The translations under genes and the position numbers were made by a program. This document shows positions 1 to 5,214 of a stretch of DNA of 7,075 bases, piece after piece (the first letter of the stretch is position 1; each line of letters starts with the position of its first letter). The DNA comes from Candidatus Bathyarchaeota archaeon (GTDB lineage: Archaea; Thermoproteota; Bathyarchaeia; Bathyarchaeales; UBA233): the NCBI GenBank assembly GCA_023488835.1, contig JAMDCS010000137.1, forward strand, positions 1 to 7,075, given 5' to 3'. A model generated the notes under the pieces. That model saw only the letters and a program-made list of their open reading frames with translations, ran no database searches and was not told the DNA's origin.

Positions 1-76
1 TTTTTTCCTTTATCATTTCTCTTAGTTCCTGAATTTTGTGTTTGTCTAATTTGTCGCTCAACAAAAAAATCTCCAT
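1..76 (-). CDS. N-terminal fragment of an unidentified protein, cut by the window edge
   Basis: Reading the minus strand from an ATG at 76-74 gives an open frame to the window edge, about 25 residues, starting MEIFLLSDKLDKHKIQ and continuing as a charged, helix-like stretch rich in Lys and Glu. An in-frame TAA at 91-89 lies just upstream, so this ATG is the only good start in the visible part. No clear Shine-Dalgarno sequence precedes it, so it could be leaderless. It is divergent from the cobD-cbiB pair and shares its upstream spacer. The family is not recognised. The composition looks like coding sequence, but the fragment is too short to prove it. Confidence 0.4.
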   Translation of the reverse strand, partial: MEIFLLSDKLDKHKIQELREMIKEK

Positions 77-140
77 GCTATGGCTTTCTTATAGTATCAT
101 TGTTTTGCCCTCTCAAAAACCCTTTTACTCACAAGTCTTT

Positions 141-157
141 TTGGATGGAACATCCAA
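141..157. promoter_or_regulatory. Perfect inverted repeat upstream of the cobD TATA box, candidate operator
   Basis: TTGGATG (141-147) and CATCCAA (151-157) are perfect 7-bp inverted arms around a 3-nt spacer GAA. The repeat ends 7 nt before a TATA-like box, in the position where archaeal activators or repressors commonly bind. No T-run follows it, so it does not look like a terminator. It lies between two divergent genes and could act on either. Its role as an operator is an inference. Confidence 0.4.
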
Positions 158-164
158 CCAAACA

Positions 165-172
165 TTTATATG
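165..172 (+). promoter_or_regulatory. TATA-like box for the cobD-cbiB operon
   Basis: TTTATATG matches an archaeal TATA box and is preceded by purine/C-rich AACCAAAC, compatible with a BRE. The usual spacing of about 25 nt puts the transcription start near 194, giving a leader of about 35 nt. That leader contains AAGGA at 214-218, 10 nt before the cobD ATG, as ribosome binding site. Confidence 0.5.
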
Positions 173-228
173 ATTTACGTTAAAAAGAAACCATAGAATT
201 TAGCGGCACAGCGAAGGAACAAAGCATA

Positions 229-1359
229 ATGAAGCCCATTGAGAGCCTAGTCAGGGATAACGTTAAAAACCTTAAGCCTTGCGTTCACGGCGCAGAGGTT
301 TTAGGTGCCGCAGAGCAAAGTGGGTTTCTGCCGCAGGAGATTTTGGATTTTAGTTCAAGCGTAAATCCTCTGGGTCCATCAAAAAAAGCGCTTGACGCCG
401 CCAAAGGAGCCTTCAGCCAGATTGCGGCTTATCCAGACTCGAATTCTAATGCGCTTCGGCAAGTTATTGCCAATCACTTCGGCATAAGCAAAGGCAATGT
501 TATTGTCGGGAACGGCTCCACCGAACTCATGTACCTGTTTGCAGAAGTTTTCCTCAAAAAAGGCGACAAGGCAGTTATGCCAGCGCCAACTTTTGGCGAA
601 TACGAAAGTGCCGTTCGAAAGACAGGGGAAACACCAAAATTCGCCAAATTAAGCAAAACCTTCGCAATCGAGCCAGAAGCGTTCAAACGCGAGATGGCTG
701 GGGCAAAAATTGTTTTCTTATGCAACCCAAACAACCCAACCAGCATGCTAATTCCCCAAAAAACATTAACAGACATCATTGAAAGCGCGCTTAAGCAAGA
801 TACCCTTGTTTTCCTTGACGAGGACTTCTTGGAGTTTGTGGAAAACGAAAAAACCCTCACAATGATTGGCAAAATCAGCAAGTACCCCAACCTGTTCATT
901 TTGCGGTCTTTCACCAAGATTTTTGGCTTGACGGGTTTGCGTGTTGGTTACGGAATAGCAAATGAAGAAATAATCAATATGCTGTCTTGCGCCAAGATTC
1001 CTTGGAATGTCAATTGTTTGGCGCAGGCTGCAGCAGTTGCCGCATTGAAAGATGAGGAGCACCTTCAAGTAACGTGTGAGCTCATCAAAAAAGAAAAAGC
1101 ATGGCTACAAACCGAGTTGGGAAAAATTAAGTCCTTCAAGTTTTCTGCTCCAGACGCTAACTTTTTCTTCATCGACATCCGCAAGTCAGGCTTAACAGCT
1201 ACTGAACTGAAAAATAAAATGTTGCGGCAGGGCATTCTGATTCGCGATTGCACCTCATTTAAAGGCTTGGATGAGTTTTACGTTCGTGTTGCCGTCAAAA
1301 CCCATGCGGAAAATGTGCGGTTGATTGAAGCTTTTAAGCAGATAATAAAGGCTGTTTGA
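229..1359 (+). CDS. cobD: CobD/HisC-like PLP enzyme, probable L-threonine-O-3-phosphate decarboxylase
   Basis: This is a 376-residue fold-type I aminotransferase-family protein of full normal length. The family signatures are in order: an N-terminal HG plus DFSSSVNPLGPS (about residues 41-52), the cofactor phosphate loop GNGSTELMYLF, NPNNPT (166-171), Asp197 expected to pair with the pyridine nitrogen of PLP, the Schiff-base Lys230 in SFTKIFGLTGLRVGYG, and Arg353 in FYVRVAV for the substrate carboxylate. The family includes histidinol-phosphate aminotransferase (HisC) and CobD/CobC, which decarboxylates threonine phosphate to (R)-1-aminopropan-2-ol phosphate. The N-terminal HG...DFSSSVNPLGP pattern and cbiB 10 nt downstream favour the cobalamin role, since CbiB uses that product. 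The protein has no extra C-terminal domain of the kind reported in the bifunctional Methanosarcina CobD, so a threonine kinase would be needed elsewhere. HisC activity cannot be excluded from sequence alone. Confidence 0.85.
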   Translation: MKPIESLVRDNVKNLKPCVHGAEVLGAAEQSGFLPQEILDFSSSVNPLGPSKKALDAAKGAFSQIAAYPDSNSNALRQVIANHFGISKGNVIVGNGSTELMYLFAEVFLKKGDKAVMPAPTFGEYESAVRKTGETPKFAKLSKTFAIEPEAFKREMAGAKIVFLCNPNNPTSMLIPQKTLTDIIESALKQDTLVFLDEDFLEFVENEKTLTMIGKISKYPNLFILRSFTKIFGLTGLRVGYGIANEEIINMLSCAKIPWNVNCLAQAAAVAALKDEEHLQVTCELIKKEKAWLQTELGKIKSFKFSAPDANFFFIDIRKSGLTATELKNKMLRQGILIRDCTSFKGLDEFYVRVAVKTHAENVRLIEAFKQIIKAV

Positions 1360-1369
1360 GTCGTGACCT

Positions 1370-2341
1370 ATGTTTTGGCTTGATGTTTCTTGGTTTATCG
1401 ATTCCGCGCTTATTTTTGCATTAGCCTTCCTGATTGACATAGGTTTGGGCGAGTATCCTGATAGGATTCACCCAACAATCGGCATAGGCAAAATGATTTC
1501 GTACTTAAAACGCAAATCGAAAAACCCAAATCCGCGGGTTGAGAAAGCAAACGGCGTTTTAATGGCTTTAATCATTTTGCTGGTTGTTGCGCTTCCAGTT
1601 TTCCTGCTGCTTTTCTGGCTAAGAACGCTGCCATATGGCGAAATCCTCTACATCATCGTTGGCGCAATCCTGTTTAAAGCAACCTTTGCCATCAGAGGCA
1701 TGGGACAATACACCAAACCCATCGCTGCTGCATTGAAACAGAAGGATTTGGATGGGGCGCGGAAATGGTTACCCTACATTGTCAGACGTGACCCAAACAC
1801 GCTTGGTGAGCGACAGATTATATCTGCAGCCGTCGAATCCATCGCGGAAAGCACAACTGACGGGATAACTGCACCGTTCTTTTTCTTTGCGTTGTTTGGC
1901 GTTCCAGGTGCTTTTGCTTACCGCGTCGTGAACACGTTGGATTCGATGGTTGGCTACAAAAACGTGGAAAACCGCAACATCGGCTGGTTCTCAGCGAAAT
2001 TGGACACCATAGCCAACTACATTCCCTCACGGTTAACGGCTTACTTGATGGTTGCCGCATCCTTTCTCCTGCGCGAGGACTGGCGCGAATCGATGCGCAT
2101 CCTGCAGCGCGATAAGCATAAAACCCCAAGCCCCAACGCAGGCTACACTATCTCAGCCATGGCTGGAGCGTTGAACATCCAACTTGAAAAACAAGGATAC
2201 TACATCCTTGGCGACGACCACGGGATTTCGTTTGAGCACATTGACAAGGCGTTGCGGGTGATGACGGTGACAGCTGTCCTGTTTGGGTTGGTTGTGGTTG
2301 TGCCCGTTTTAGCGTTGCGAATCTATGTTGTAGGTCTCTAG
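1370..2341 (+). CDS. cbiB: Adenosylcobinamide-phosphate synthase CbiB
   Basis: A 323-residue integral membrane protein of usual CbiB length. CbiB joins aminopropanol phosphate (or aminopropanol) to adenosylcobyric acid at the cytoplasmic membrane. Hydrophobic segments are at about residues 10-28, 62-84, 91-107, 168-183 and 290-318. Conserved family blocks are visible: HPTIGIGK (34-41), ESIAESTTDGITAPFF (156-171), NTLDSMVGYKN (188-198), NYIPSRLTA (216-224) and TPSPNAGYTISAMAGAL (252-268). It follows cobD after a 10-nt gap with only a weak ribosome binding site, and an in-frame TGA at 1364-1366 fixes this ATG as the first possible start. Translation is probably coupled to cobD. The neighbouring gene makes the substrate used here, so the two form a pathway pair. 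No other cobalamin gene is in the window. Confidence 0.93.
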   Translation: MFWLDVSWFIDSALIFALAFLIDIGLGEYPDRIHPTIGIGKMISYLKRKSKNPNPRVEKANGVLMALIILLVVALPVFLLLFWLRTLPYGEILYIIVGAILFKATFAIRGMGQYTKPIAAALKQKDLDGARKWLPYIVRRDPNTLGERQIISAAVESIAESTTDGITAPFFFFALFGVPGAFAYRVVNTLDSMVGYKNVENRNIGWFSAKLDTIANYIPSRLTAYLMVAASFLLREDWRESMRILQRDKHKTPSPNAGYTISAMAGALNIQLEKQGYYILGDDHGISFEHIDKALRVMTVTAVLFGLVVVVPVLALRIYVVGL

Positions 2342-2346
2342 TGCTC

Positions 2347-2354
2347 TTTTTTTT
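2347..2354 (+). terminator. T-run terminator after cbiB
   Basis: An uninterrupted run of eight T residues begins 5 nt after the cbiB stop codon. Archaeal RNA polymerase commonly terminates at such U-tracts without a stem-loop. No hairpin is evident just before it. Confidence 0.5.
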
Positions 2355-2560
2355 CTATAGCCCCCTTATATATAGTCGGATAATGAAGTTGGAAAAGGGG
2401 CTTGGCTCTCTGTGAACTATTGGAAATGGAATTTAGGTCTTTTTTCCCCTTTTTTAGCTTTTTCTAGGCTAATTTGCACGCAACTGCTCTCACTTGACTA
2501 TACCCCTTATTTATAGGTGGGATTAATGCTCTGCCGTCCTATCCCATCCCTTATAGATAA
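2355..2560. repeat. Three dispersed copies of a CTAT...C-tract TTAT...ATAG motif
   Basis: The convergent spacer between cbiB and the permease holds three similar units in the same orientation. Unit 1 (2355-2375) is CTATA then G then CCCCCTTATATATAG. Unit 2 (2498-2517) is CTATA then CCCCTTATTTATAGG. Unit 3 (2539-2560) is CTATCCC then ATCCCTTATAGATAA. In each, CTAT(A) at the left and (T)ATAG at the right form a short inverted repeat 9-11 nt apart around the C-tract. The function is unknown. Unit 1 could double as a TATA box for a short plus-strand transcript. Apart from the terminator and this repeat I see no gene in the spacer. Confidence 0.35.
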
Positions 2561-2563
2561 CTG

Positions 2564-3307
2564 CTATTTTAGGGTCCTTTTAAGAACTAATGTGGCTAAT
2601 GCAAAAAAGATTAATGTAAATAATATCAAGGCTGAGACGTCAATGACAAGAGCTTGACTAATTAATTGTCCAGTTGTTGCCATCTGAAGCATGTTAACAG
2701 CATATGTTATTGGAAGCAAATATGATATGACCTGAAGAAAACTTGGCATTGTAGCAATTGGAATGAACACACCGCCGAGAAACACCATAGCTATGCGGAT
2801 AAGAGTTGCTGGAGGCATAGCTTGAGGGACATCTCGAAAGGGAGTCGATAGGCACACGCCCAAAGCTGAAAACGCCAAAGCTGATAACAAGATTCCAACC
2901 GCAAAAAGCAATGGGTTCACGATTGTAGCTCCAGGAATCAAAAGGGCAATCAACATGTAGGCTATTGAAAGAAATACACCAAAGAAGAATCCGCCTAATG
3001 CCTTGCCAAATACTATTACGCTCAATGGAATAGGTGCAGTAAGTAGCCTGTCGAAAGTGCCCTTAGCTCTCTCTAAAGGCAACGCTATAGATTCAATTGC
3101 TCCTGCACCAAAAAGTGAAGACATCGCTACAAGCCCAGGTATGATAAAAGAAATCTCAGCAGTTCTTCCAACTGAAAAAGCCAAGTAAATTATGGCTGGA
3201 AAAAGAAGCCCAAAAGTTATGTTTGGTCCCTTGAAGAAGTATATTTTGGTGTCTTTTTGGGCTATGTGAACGGCCTTCAAAAAGTTTTCTTTTAAGGGGT
3301 CAATCAA
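2564..3307 (-). CDS. ABC-2 type transporter permease
   Basis: A 247-residue membrane protein with about six hydrophobic segments (roughly 30-47, 53-71, 97-124, 131-152, 169-187 and 219-242), the size and layout of ABC-2 family permeases that pair with DrrA-like ATPases, usually as exporters. The family-typical cytoplasmic loop is at 72-102, with Glu72, ERAKGTFDRLLTAPIP (79-94) and GK (101-102). The start is a TTG at 3307-3305, only 4 nt after the ATPase stop, with GAGTGA overlapping that stop as a weak ribosome binding site, so translation is probably coupled. With one permease and one ATPase gene, the transporter would be a homodimer of each. The substrate cannot be read from the sequence. 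The operon order regulator-ATPase-permease suggests inducible export. Confidence 0.88.
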   Translation of the reverse strand: MIDPLKENFLKAVHIAQKDTKIYFFKGPNITFGLLFPAIIYLAFSVGRTAEISFIIPGLVAMSSLFGAGAIESIALPLERAKGTFDRLLTAPIPLSVIVFGKALGGFFFGVFLSIAYMLIALLIPGATIVNPLLFAVGILLSALAFSALGVCLSTPFRDVPQAMPPATLIRIAMVFLGGVFIPIATMPSFLQVISYLLPITYAVNMLQMATTGQLISQALVIDVSALILFTLIFFALATLVLKRTLK

Positions 3308-3311
3308 GTTT

Positions 3312-4286
3312 TCACTCTTCTTTTTTCTTAACGGGTTCTTTCTCTGTTGTCATGGCTTCTGAGCTTAAACCCGTGAGCTTAACAAATGCGTCTTCTAAGG
3401 TTGGTTTTAACGTGTTAATCGATATAATCTTTAGATTATTTTGTCTGGCAAAATCAACAAGCGAGGGCACCGCTTCGGAAGCATCCTCTACTCCAAGCCT
3501 ACATTTGTCACCAAAAACTGAAACATCGTTCACACATCTTAATCCTTTTAGTTTATCTTTTAAATTGCTAGATATACTGAATGAAACTTCGATGGCTTGC
3601 CGTTTTTCTACAGACGCTTTGAGTTTTTCTGGGTTGTCTACCGTGACTATTTTTCCTTTGTTGATTATAGCGATGCGTTGACAGAGTTGATCTGCTTCTT
3701 CGATATAATGTGTGGTAAGGAAGATTGTTACTCCGTCGCCGTTCAGTTCTTTTATGAGAGTTCGAATCATCCTTAGGCTTTGAACGTCAAGACCAGAAGT
3801 CGGCTCATCGAGAAATAGCAGTTTTGGTTTATGAATTAAGGCTGCGGCTATTGTTATGCGCCTCTTCATTCCTCTTGAGAAACTGGCTATGCGGTCTTTG
3901 CGGCGTTCATACAATTCAAAGAGTTCTAAGAGTTCTTTCGCTCTTTGTTCTCGCTCAATCTTTGGTACGCTGTAAAGCTGGGCAGCAAAAATAAGGTTGT
4001 CCCAAGCGCTCATTTCGTCATAAACGTTTGAAGTGTCAGGAACAACGCCAATCTGTAGCTTCGCTTTGGTAGAATCATGGATAATATCGTGGTTTGCTAT
4101 GGTGGCGGTTCCTGAGGTGGGTGCTATCTGCCCAGTTAACATGCGTATAGTCGTAGTTTTTCCTGCTCCGTTAGGACCTAATAAGCCGAAAATTTCGCCT
4201 TCAAATACTTCTAAATCTAAACGGTCAACGGCTAAAATGTTGGCATATTGCTTAGTTAACCCTTGAGCTTTCAGTACAGAGTTCAT
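3312..4286 (-). CDS. ABC transporter ATP-binding protein, DrrA/CcmA-like exporter type
   Basis: A 324-residue nucleotide-binding subunit. The Walker A motif GPNGAGKTT is at 37-45, the signature FSRGMKRR at 136-143 (the usual variant in this subfamily), Walker B LLFLDEPTSGLD at 156-167, and the switch histidine is His193 in TTHYIEEAD. The Q-loop position is Asp84 in GVVPD rather than Gln; related DrrA-type proteins often have an acidic residue there. Residues from about 225 form the C-terminal accessory domain typical of drug/antibiotic-type ATPases, ending in a charged tail (TTEKEPVKKKEE). It energises the permease encoded 4 nt downstream and lies 62 nt after the HxlR-type regulator. The gap upstream has a 13-bp palindrome and no strong ribosome binding site. 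The protein is cytoplasmic, membrane-associated through the permease. Confidence 0.92.
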   Translation of the reverse strand: MNSVLKAQGLTKQYANILAVDRLDLEVFEGEIFGLLGPNGAGKTTTIRMLTGQIAPTSGTATIANHDIIHDSTKAKLQIGVVPDTSNVYDEMSAWDNLIFAAQLYSVPKIEREQRAKELLELFELYERRKDRIASFSRGMKRRITIAAALIHKPKLLFLDEPTSGLDVQSLRMIRTLIKELNGDGVTIFLTTHYIEEADQLCQRIAIINKGKIVTVDNPEKLKASVEKRQAIEVSFSISSNLKDKLKGLRCVNDVSVFGDKCRLGVEDASEAVPSLVDFARQNNLKIISINTLKPTLEDAFVKLTGLSSEAMTTEKEPVKKKEE

Positions 4287-4308
4287 TTGGGTGCCCTTGA
4301 AGTGTTTC

Positions 4309-4321
4309 GTCTCTTAGAGAC
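4309..4321. promoter_or_regulatory. 13-bp perfect palindrome between hxlR-type gene and ABC ATPase
   Basis: GTCTCT (4309-4314) and AGAGAC (4316-4321) are perfect 6-bp arms around a single T. It lies 22 nt upstream of the ATPase start in the only sizeable gap inside the minus-strand operon. It could be a small mRNA hairpin that tunes ATPase translation, or a second protein-binding site. It shows no clear similarity to the repeats in the divergent promoter region. Confidence 0.3.
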
Positions 4322-4348
4322 TGAGGTTCAATGCGGTATTTCTGTATT

Positions 4349-4687
4349 TCATCTCGAACTTGCCCACTTCATGATTGGAATAATTAGCTTTCGAAGTTCC
4401 AAGCCGTCTTTAGTAAGAGAGTACTCAACTCTTGGGGGAATTTCTGCGAATGCTTCTCTTTTTACTAAACCCGCTGTTTCAAGTTCTTTGAGTCTATCTG
4501 TTAATGCTTTTGGGCTTATTTTCCCTAACCTTGCCAAAATCTCGTTAAATCTTAATTTTCCATGATTCCCTATTTCAGCAATTATTTGCAAAGCCCATTT
4601 CTTACTGATAACCGCCACTATTCCTTCCAGAGGGCAGAGACATATGTCTGTATTTCCGCCATGGCATACGTCGCTTTCTTTCCGCAT
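4349..4687 (-). CDS. HxlR-family winged-helix regulator with a cysteine-rich N-terminus
   Basis: A 112-residue HxlR/MarR-like regulator, full length for the family. The body (about 19-108) has the family pattern CPLEGIVAVISKKWALQII, then RFNEILARLGKISPKALTDRLKEL as the recognition-helix region, and GLVKREAFAEIPPRVEYSLT for the wing. HxlR proteins bind DNA as dimers, and several (YodB, HypR) sense electrophiles or redox stress through a conserved N-terminal Cys. Here that position is Cys18 (CP), but Cys8, His9 and Cys16 are added, in the arrangement CH...CxC, which could bind a metal or form disulfides. The gene heads the regulator-ATPase-permease operon and is divergent from a cysteine-rich peptide gene, so autoregulation and control of both sides is likely. 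There is no strong ribosome binding site; the message may be leaderless. The effector is unknown. Confidence 0.9.
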   Translation of the reverse strand: MRKESDVCHGGNTDICLCPLEGIVAVISKKWALQIIAEIGNHGKLRFNEILARLGKISPKALTDRLKELETAGLVKREAFAEIPPRVEYSLTKDGLELRKLIIPIMKWASSR

Positions 4688-4704
4688 AGTAACACAAGCC
4701 TATT

Positions 4705-4760
4705 GTAGCTACTTAATTACTTTAAACTTTATAGTTTAATTACTTCAAAATATATATTAA
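4705..4760. promoter_or_regulatory. Divergent promoter/operator region of the regulator operon and the Cys-rich peptide gene
   Basis: This AT-rich spacer has overlapping symmetry. A 14-bp direct repeat matches at 13 positions: TTAATTACTTTAAA (4713-4726) and TTAATTACTTCAAA (4736-4749), 23 nt apart start to start. A perfect 7-bp inverted repeat, TTAAACT (4722-4728) and AGTTTAA (4733-4739), lies between and overlaps both. A perfect 8-bp palindrome GTAGCTAC is at 4705-4712. TATA-like candidates are CTTTATAG (4727-4734) and AATATATATT (4749-4758); the first would put a plus-strand start near 4757, ahead of the ribosome binding site of the peptide gene. Binding by the neighbouring HxlR-type protein is inferred from position only. 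Confidence 0.5.
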
Positions 4761-4772
4761 GTTTACGATTAT

Positions 4773-4780
4773 AGGAGGTG
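4773..4780 (+). promoter_or_regulatory. Near-perfect Shine-Dalgarno sequence of the Cys-rich peptide gene
   Basis: AGGAGGTG, followed by A at 4781 to complete the archaeal consensus GGAGGTGA, lies 9 nt before the ATG at 4790. It is the strongest ribosome binding site in the window and is the main reason to accept the very short downstream frame as a real gene. Confidence 0.8.
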
Positions 4781-4789
4781 AAAGAAAGA

Positions 4790-4864
4790 ATGTGTGCAGA
4801 ATGCGGTTGTGGATGCGGAGGACGAGCAACCAAAAAGGTCAAACCAAACAAACCAAAAAAGTAA
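4790..4864 (+). CDS. 24-residue cysteine-rich peptide, probable metal-binding (HypB-N-terminus-like)
   Basis: A tiny frame from ATG at 4790 to TAA at 4862-4864. It starts MCAECGCGCGG, with cysteines at 2, 5, 7 and 9, and continues as a basic tail rich in Lys with two KP-type steps and no hydrophobic segment. The cysteine pattern contains MCxxCGC, the form of the N-terminal high-affinity nickel site of the hydrogenase maturation GTPase HypB, extended by one more GC. Here it is not followed by a GTPase domain. A strong ribosome binding site, a TATA-like box and a following T-rich tract make it a complete small transcription unit. It faces the HxlR-type regulator of an exporter operon, which also has clustered cysteines. 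A role as metal buffer, metallothionein-like peptide or thiol sink is inferred; no named family was recognised. Confidence 0.7.
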   Translation: MCAECGCGCGGRATKKVKPNKPKK

Positions 4865-4883
4865 GAAATTAGGCTGCCACCTA

Positions 4884-4895
4884 TTTCCTTTTTCT
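4884..4895 (+). terminator. Pyrimidine-rich terminator after the Cys-rich peptide gene
   Basis: TTTCCTTTTTCT begins 19 nt after the peptide stop codon. A T-rich tract of this kind is a typical archaeal termination signal. Only a minimal GGC/GCC hairpin (4872-4878) precedes it. Confidence 0.4.
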
Positions 4896-5196
4896 AAAAC
4901 TAATTAGCTATCAAAATATGTATTTCATTGGAACTATTTAGAGTTGGCTGAGGAGCGTTTCAATGGGTGCAAAAGAACTTTTATCATGTTACGCAATCTG
5001 ACGTGAAATGTCGTTTATACATCAATTAACACACAAAAAAAGAGAAGTTTTTGCTTGGGGAGCTATGATAATTTTTAAGGAAATGTGATTGTGGTCTAAC
5101 TATCACAAGTTACAGAAGAATCCCTGATGAAACAGGCGTCCAAATGGAAAAACTACGATGTGGTTTTTATTCTGGGCTGGCATAAATGTATAGTCA
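4896..5196. other. Spacer of about 300 bases with no convincing gene
   Basis: Between the peptide terminator and the thiolase gene I see only weak signals. A short plus-strand frame from ATG 4963 has a good ribosome binding site (GAGGAG, 4950-4955, 7 nt away) but stops after 12 codons at TGA 4999-5001; the same frame then stays open to TGA 5086-5088. A second open stretch from ATG 5127 runs into the thiolase start region in another frame. TGTGAT (5084-5089) and ATCACA (5102-5107) form a loose inverted repeat. None of these is enough for a gene or site call. Confidence 0.5.
5163..5170 (+). promoter_or_regulatory. Possible TATA-like element for the thiolase operon
   Basis: GTTTTTATTC around this position is a weak TATA-like match. 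A start about 25 nt downstream, near 5193, would give a short leader carrying the ribosome binding site GAGAGGT at 5199-5205. Other AT-rich stretches upstream, such as ATAATTTTTAAGG at 5067-5080, could serve instead. Confidence 0.25.
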
Positions 5197-5214
5197 TTGA
5201 GAGGTACTGTGGGT

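Noticed and set aside
173..228. Possible cobalamin riboswitch ahead of cobD
   Set aside because: The predicted leader is only about 35 nt, far too short for the B12-sensing RNA, and no B12-box-like sequence is seen.
474..917. 147-codon open frame on the minus strand inside the cobD-like gene
   Set aside because: It lies wholly within a well-supported PLP enzyme gene, has no ribosome binding site and its product has no recognisable pattern; it is an opposite-strand shadow.
1818..2129. 103-codon minus-strand frame inside cbiB
   Set aside because: The Arg/Ser/Cys-rich product is typical of antisense reading of a membrane protein gene, and the CbiB motifs on the plus strand cover the same bases.
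2383..2415. Ten-codon frame MKLEKGLGSL in the convergent spacer
   Set aside because: There is no ribosome binding site and the frame is too short to distinguish from chance.
4263..4565. 100-codon plus-strand frame across the ATPase start and the regulator gene
   Set aside because: It is antisense to two genes with clear family motifs and has no independent support.
5084..5107. TGTGAT...ATCACA inverted repeat resembling a CRP-type site
   Set aside because: The arms are 12 nt apart rather than the 6-8 nt of such sites, the arms are only 6 bp, and it is far from any clear promoter element.
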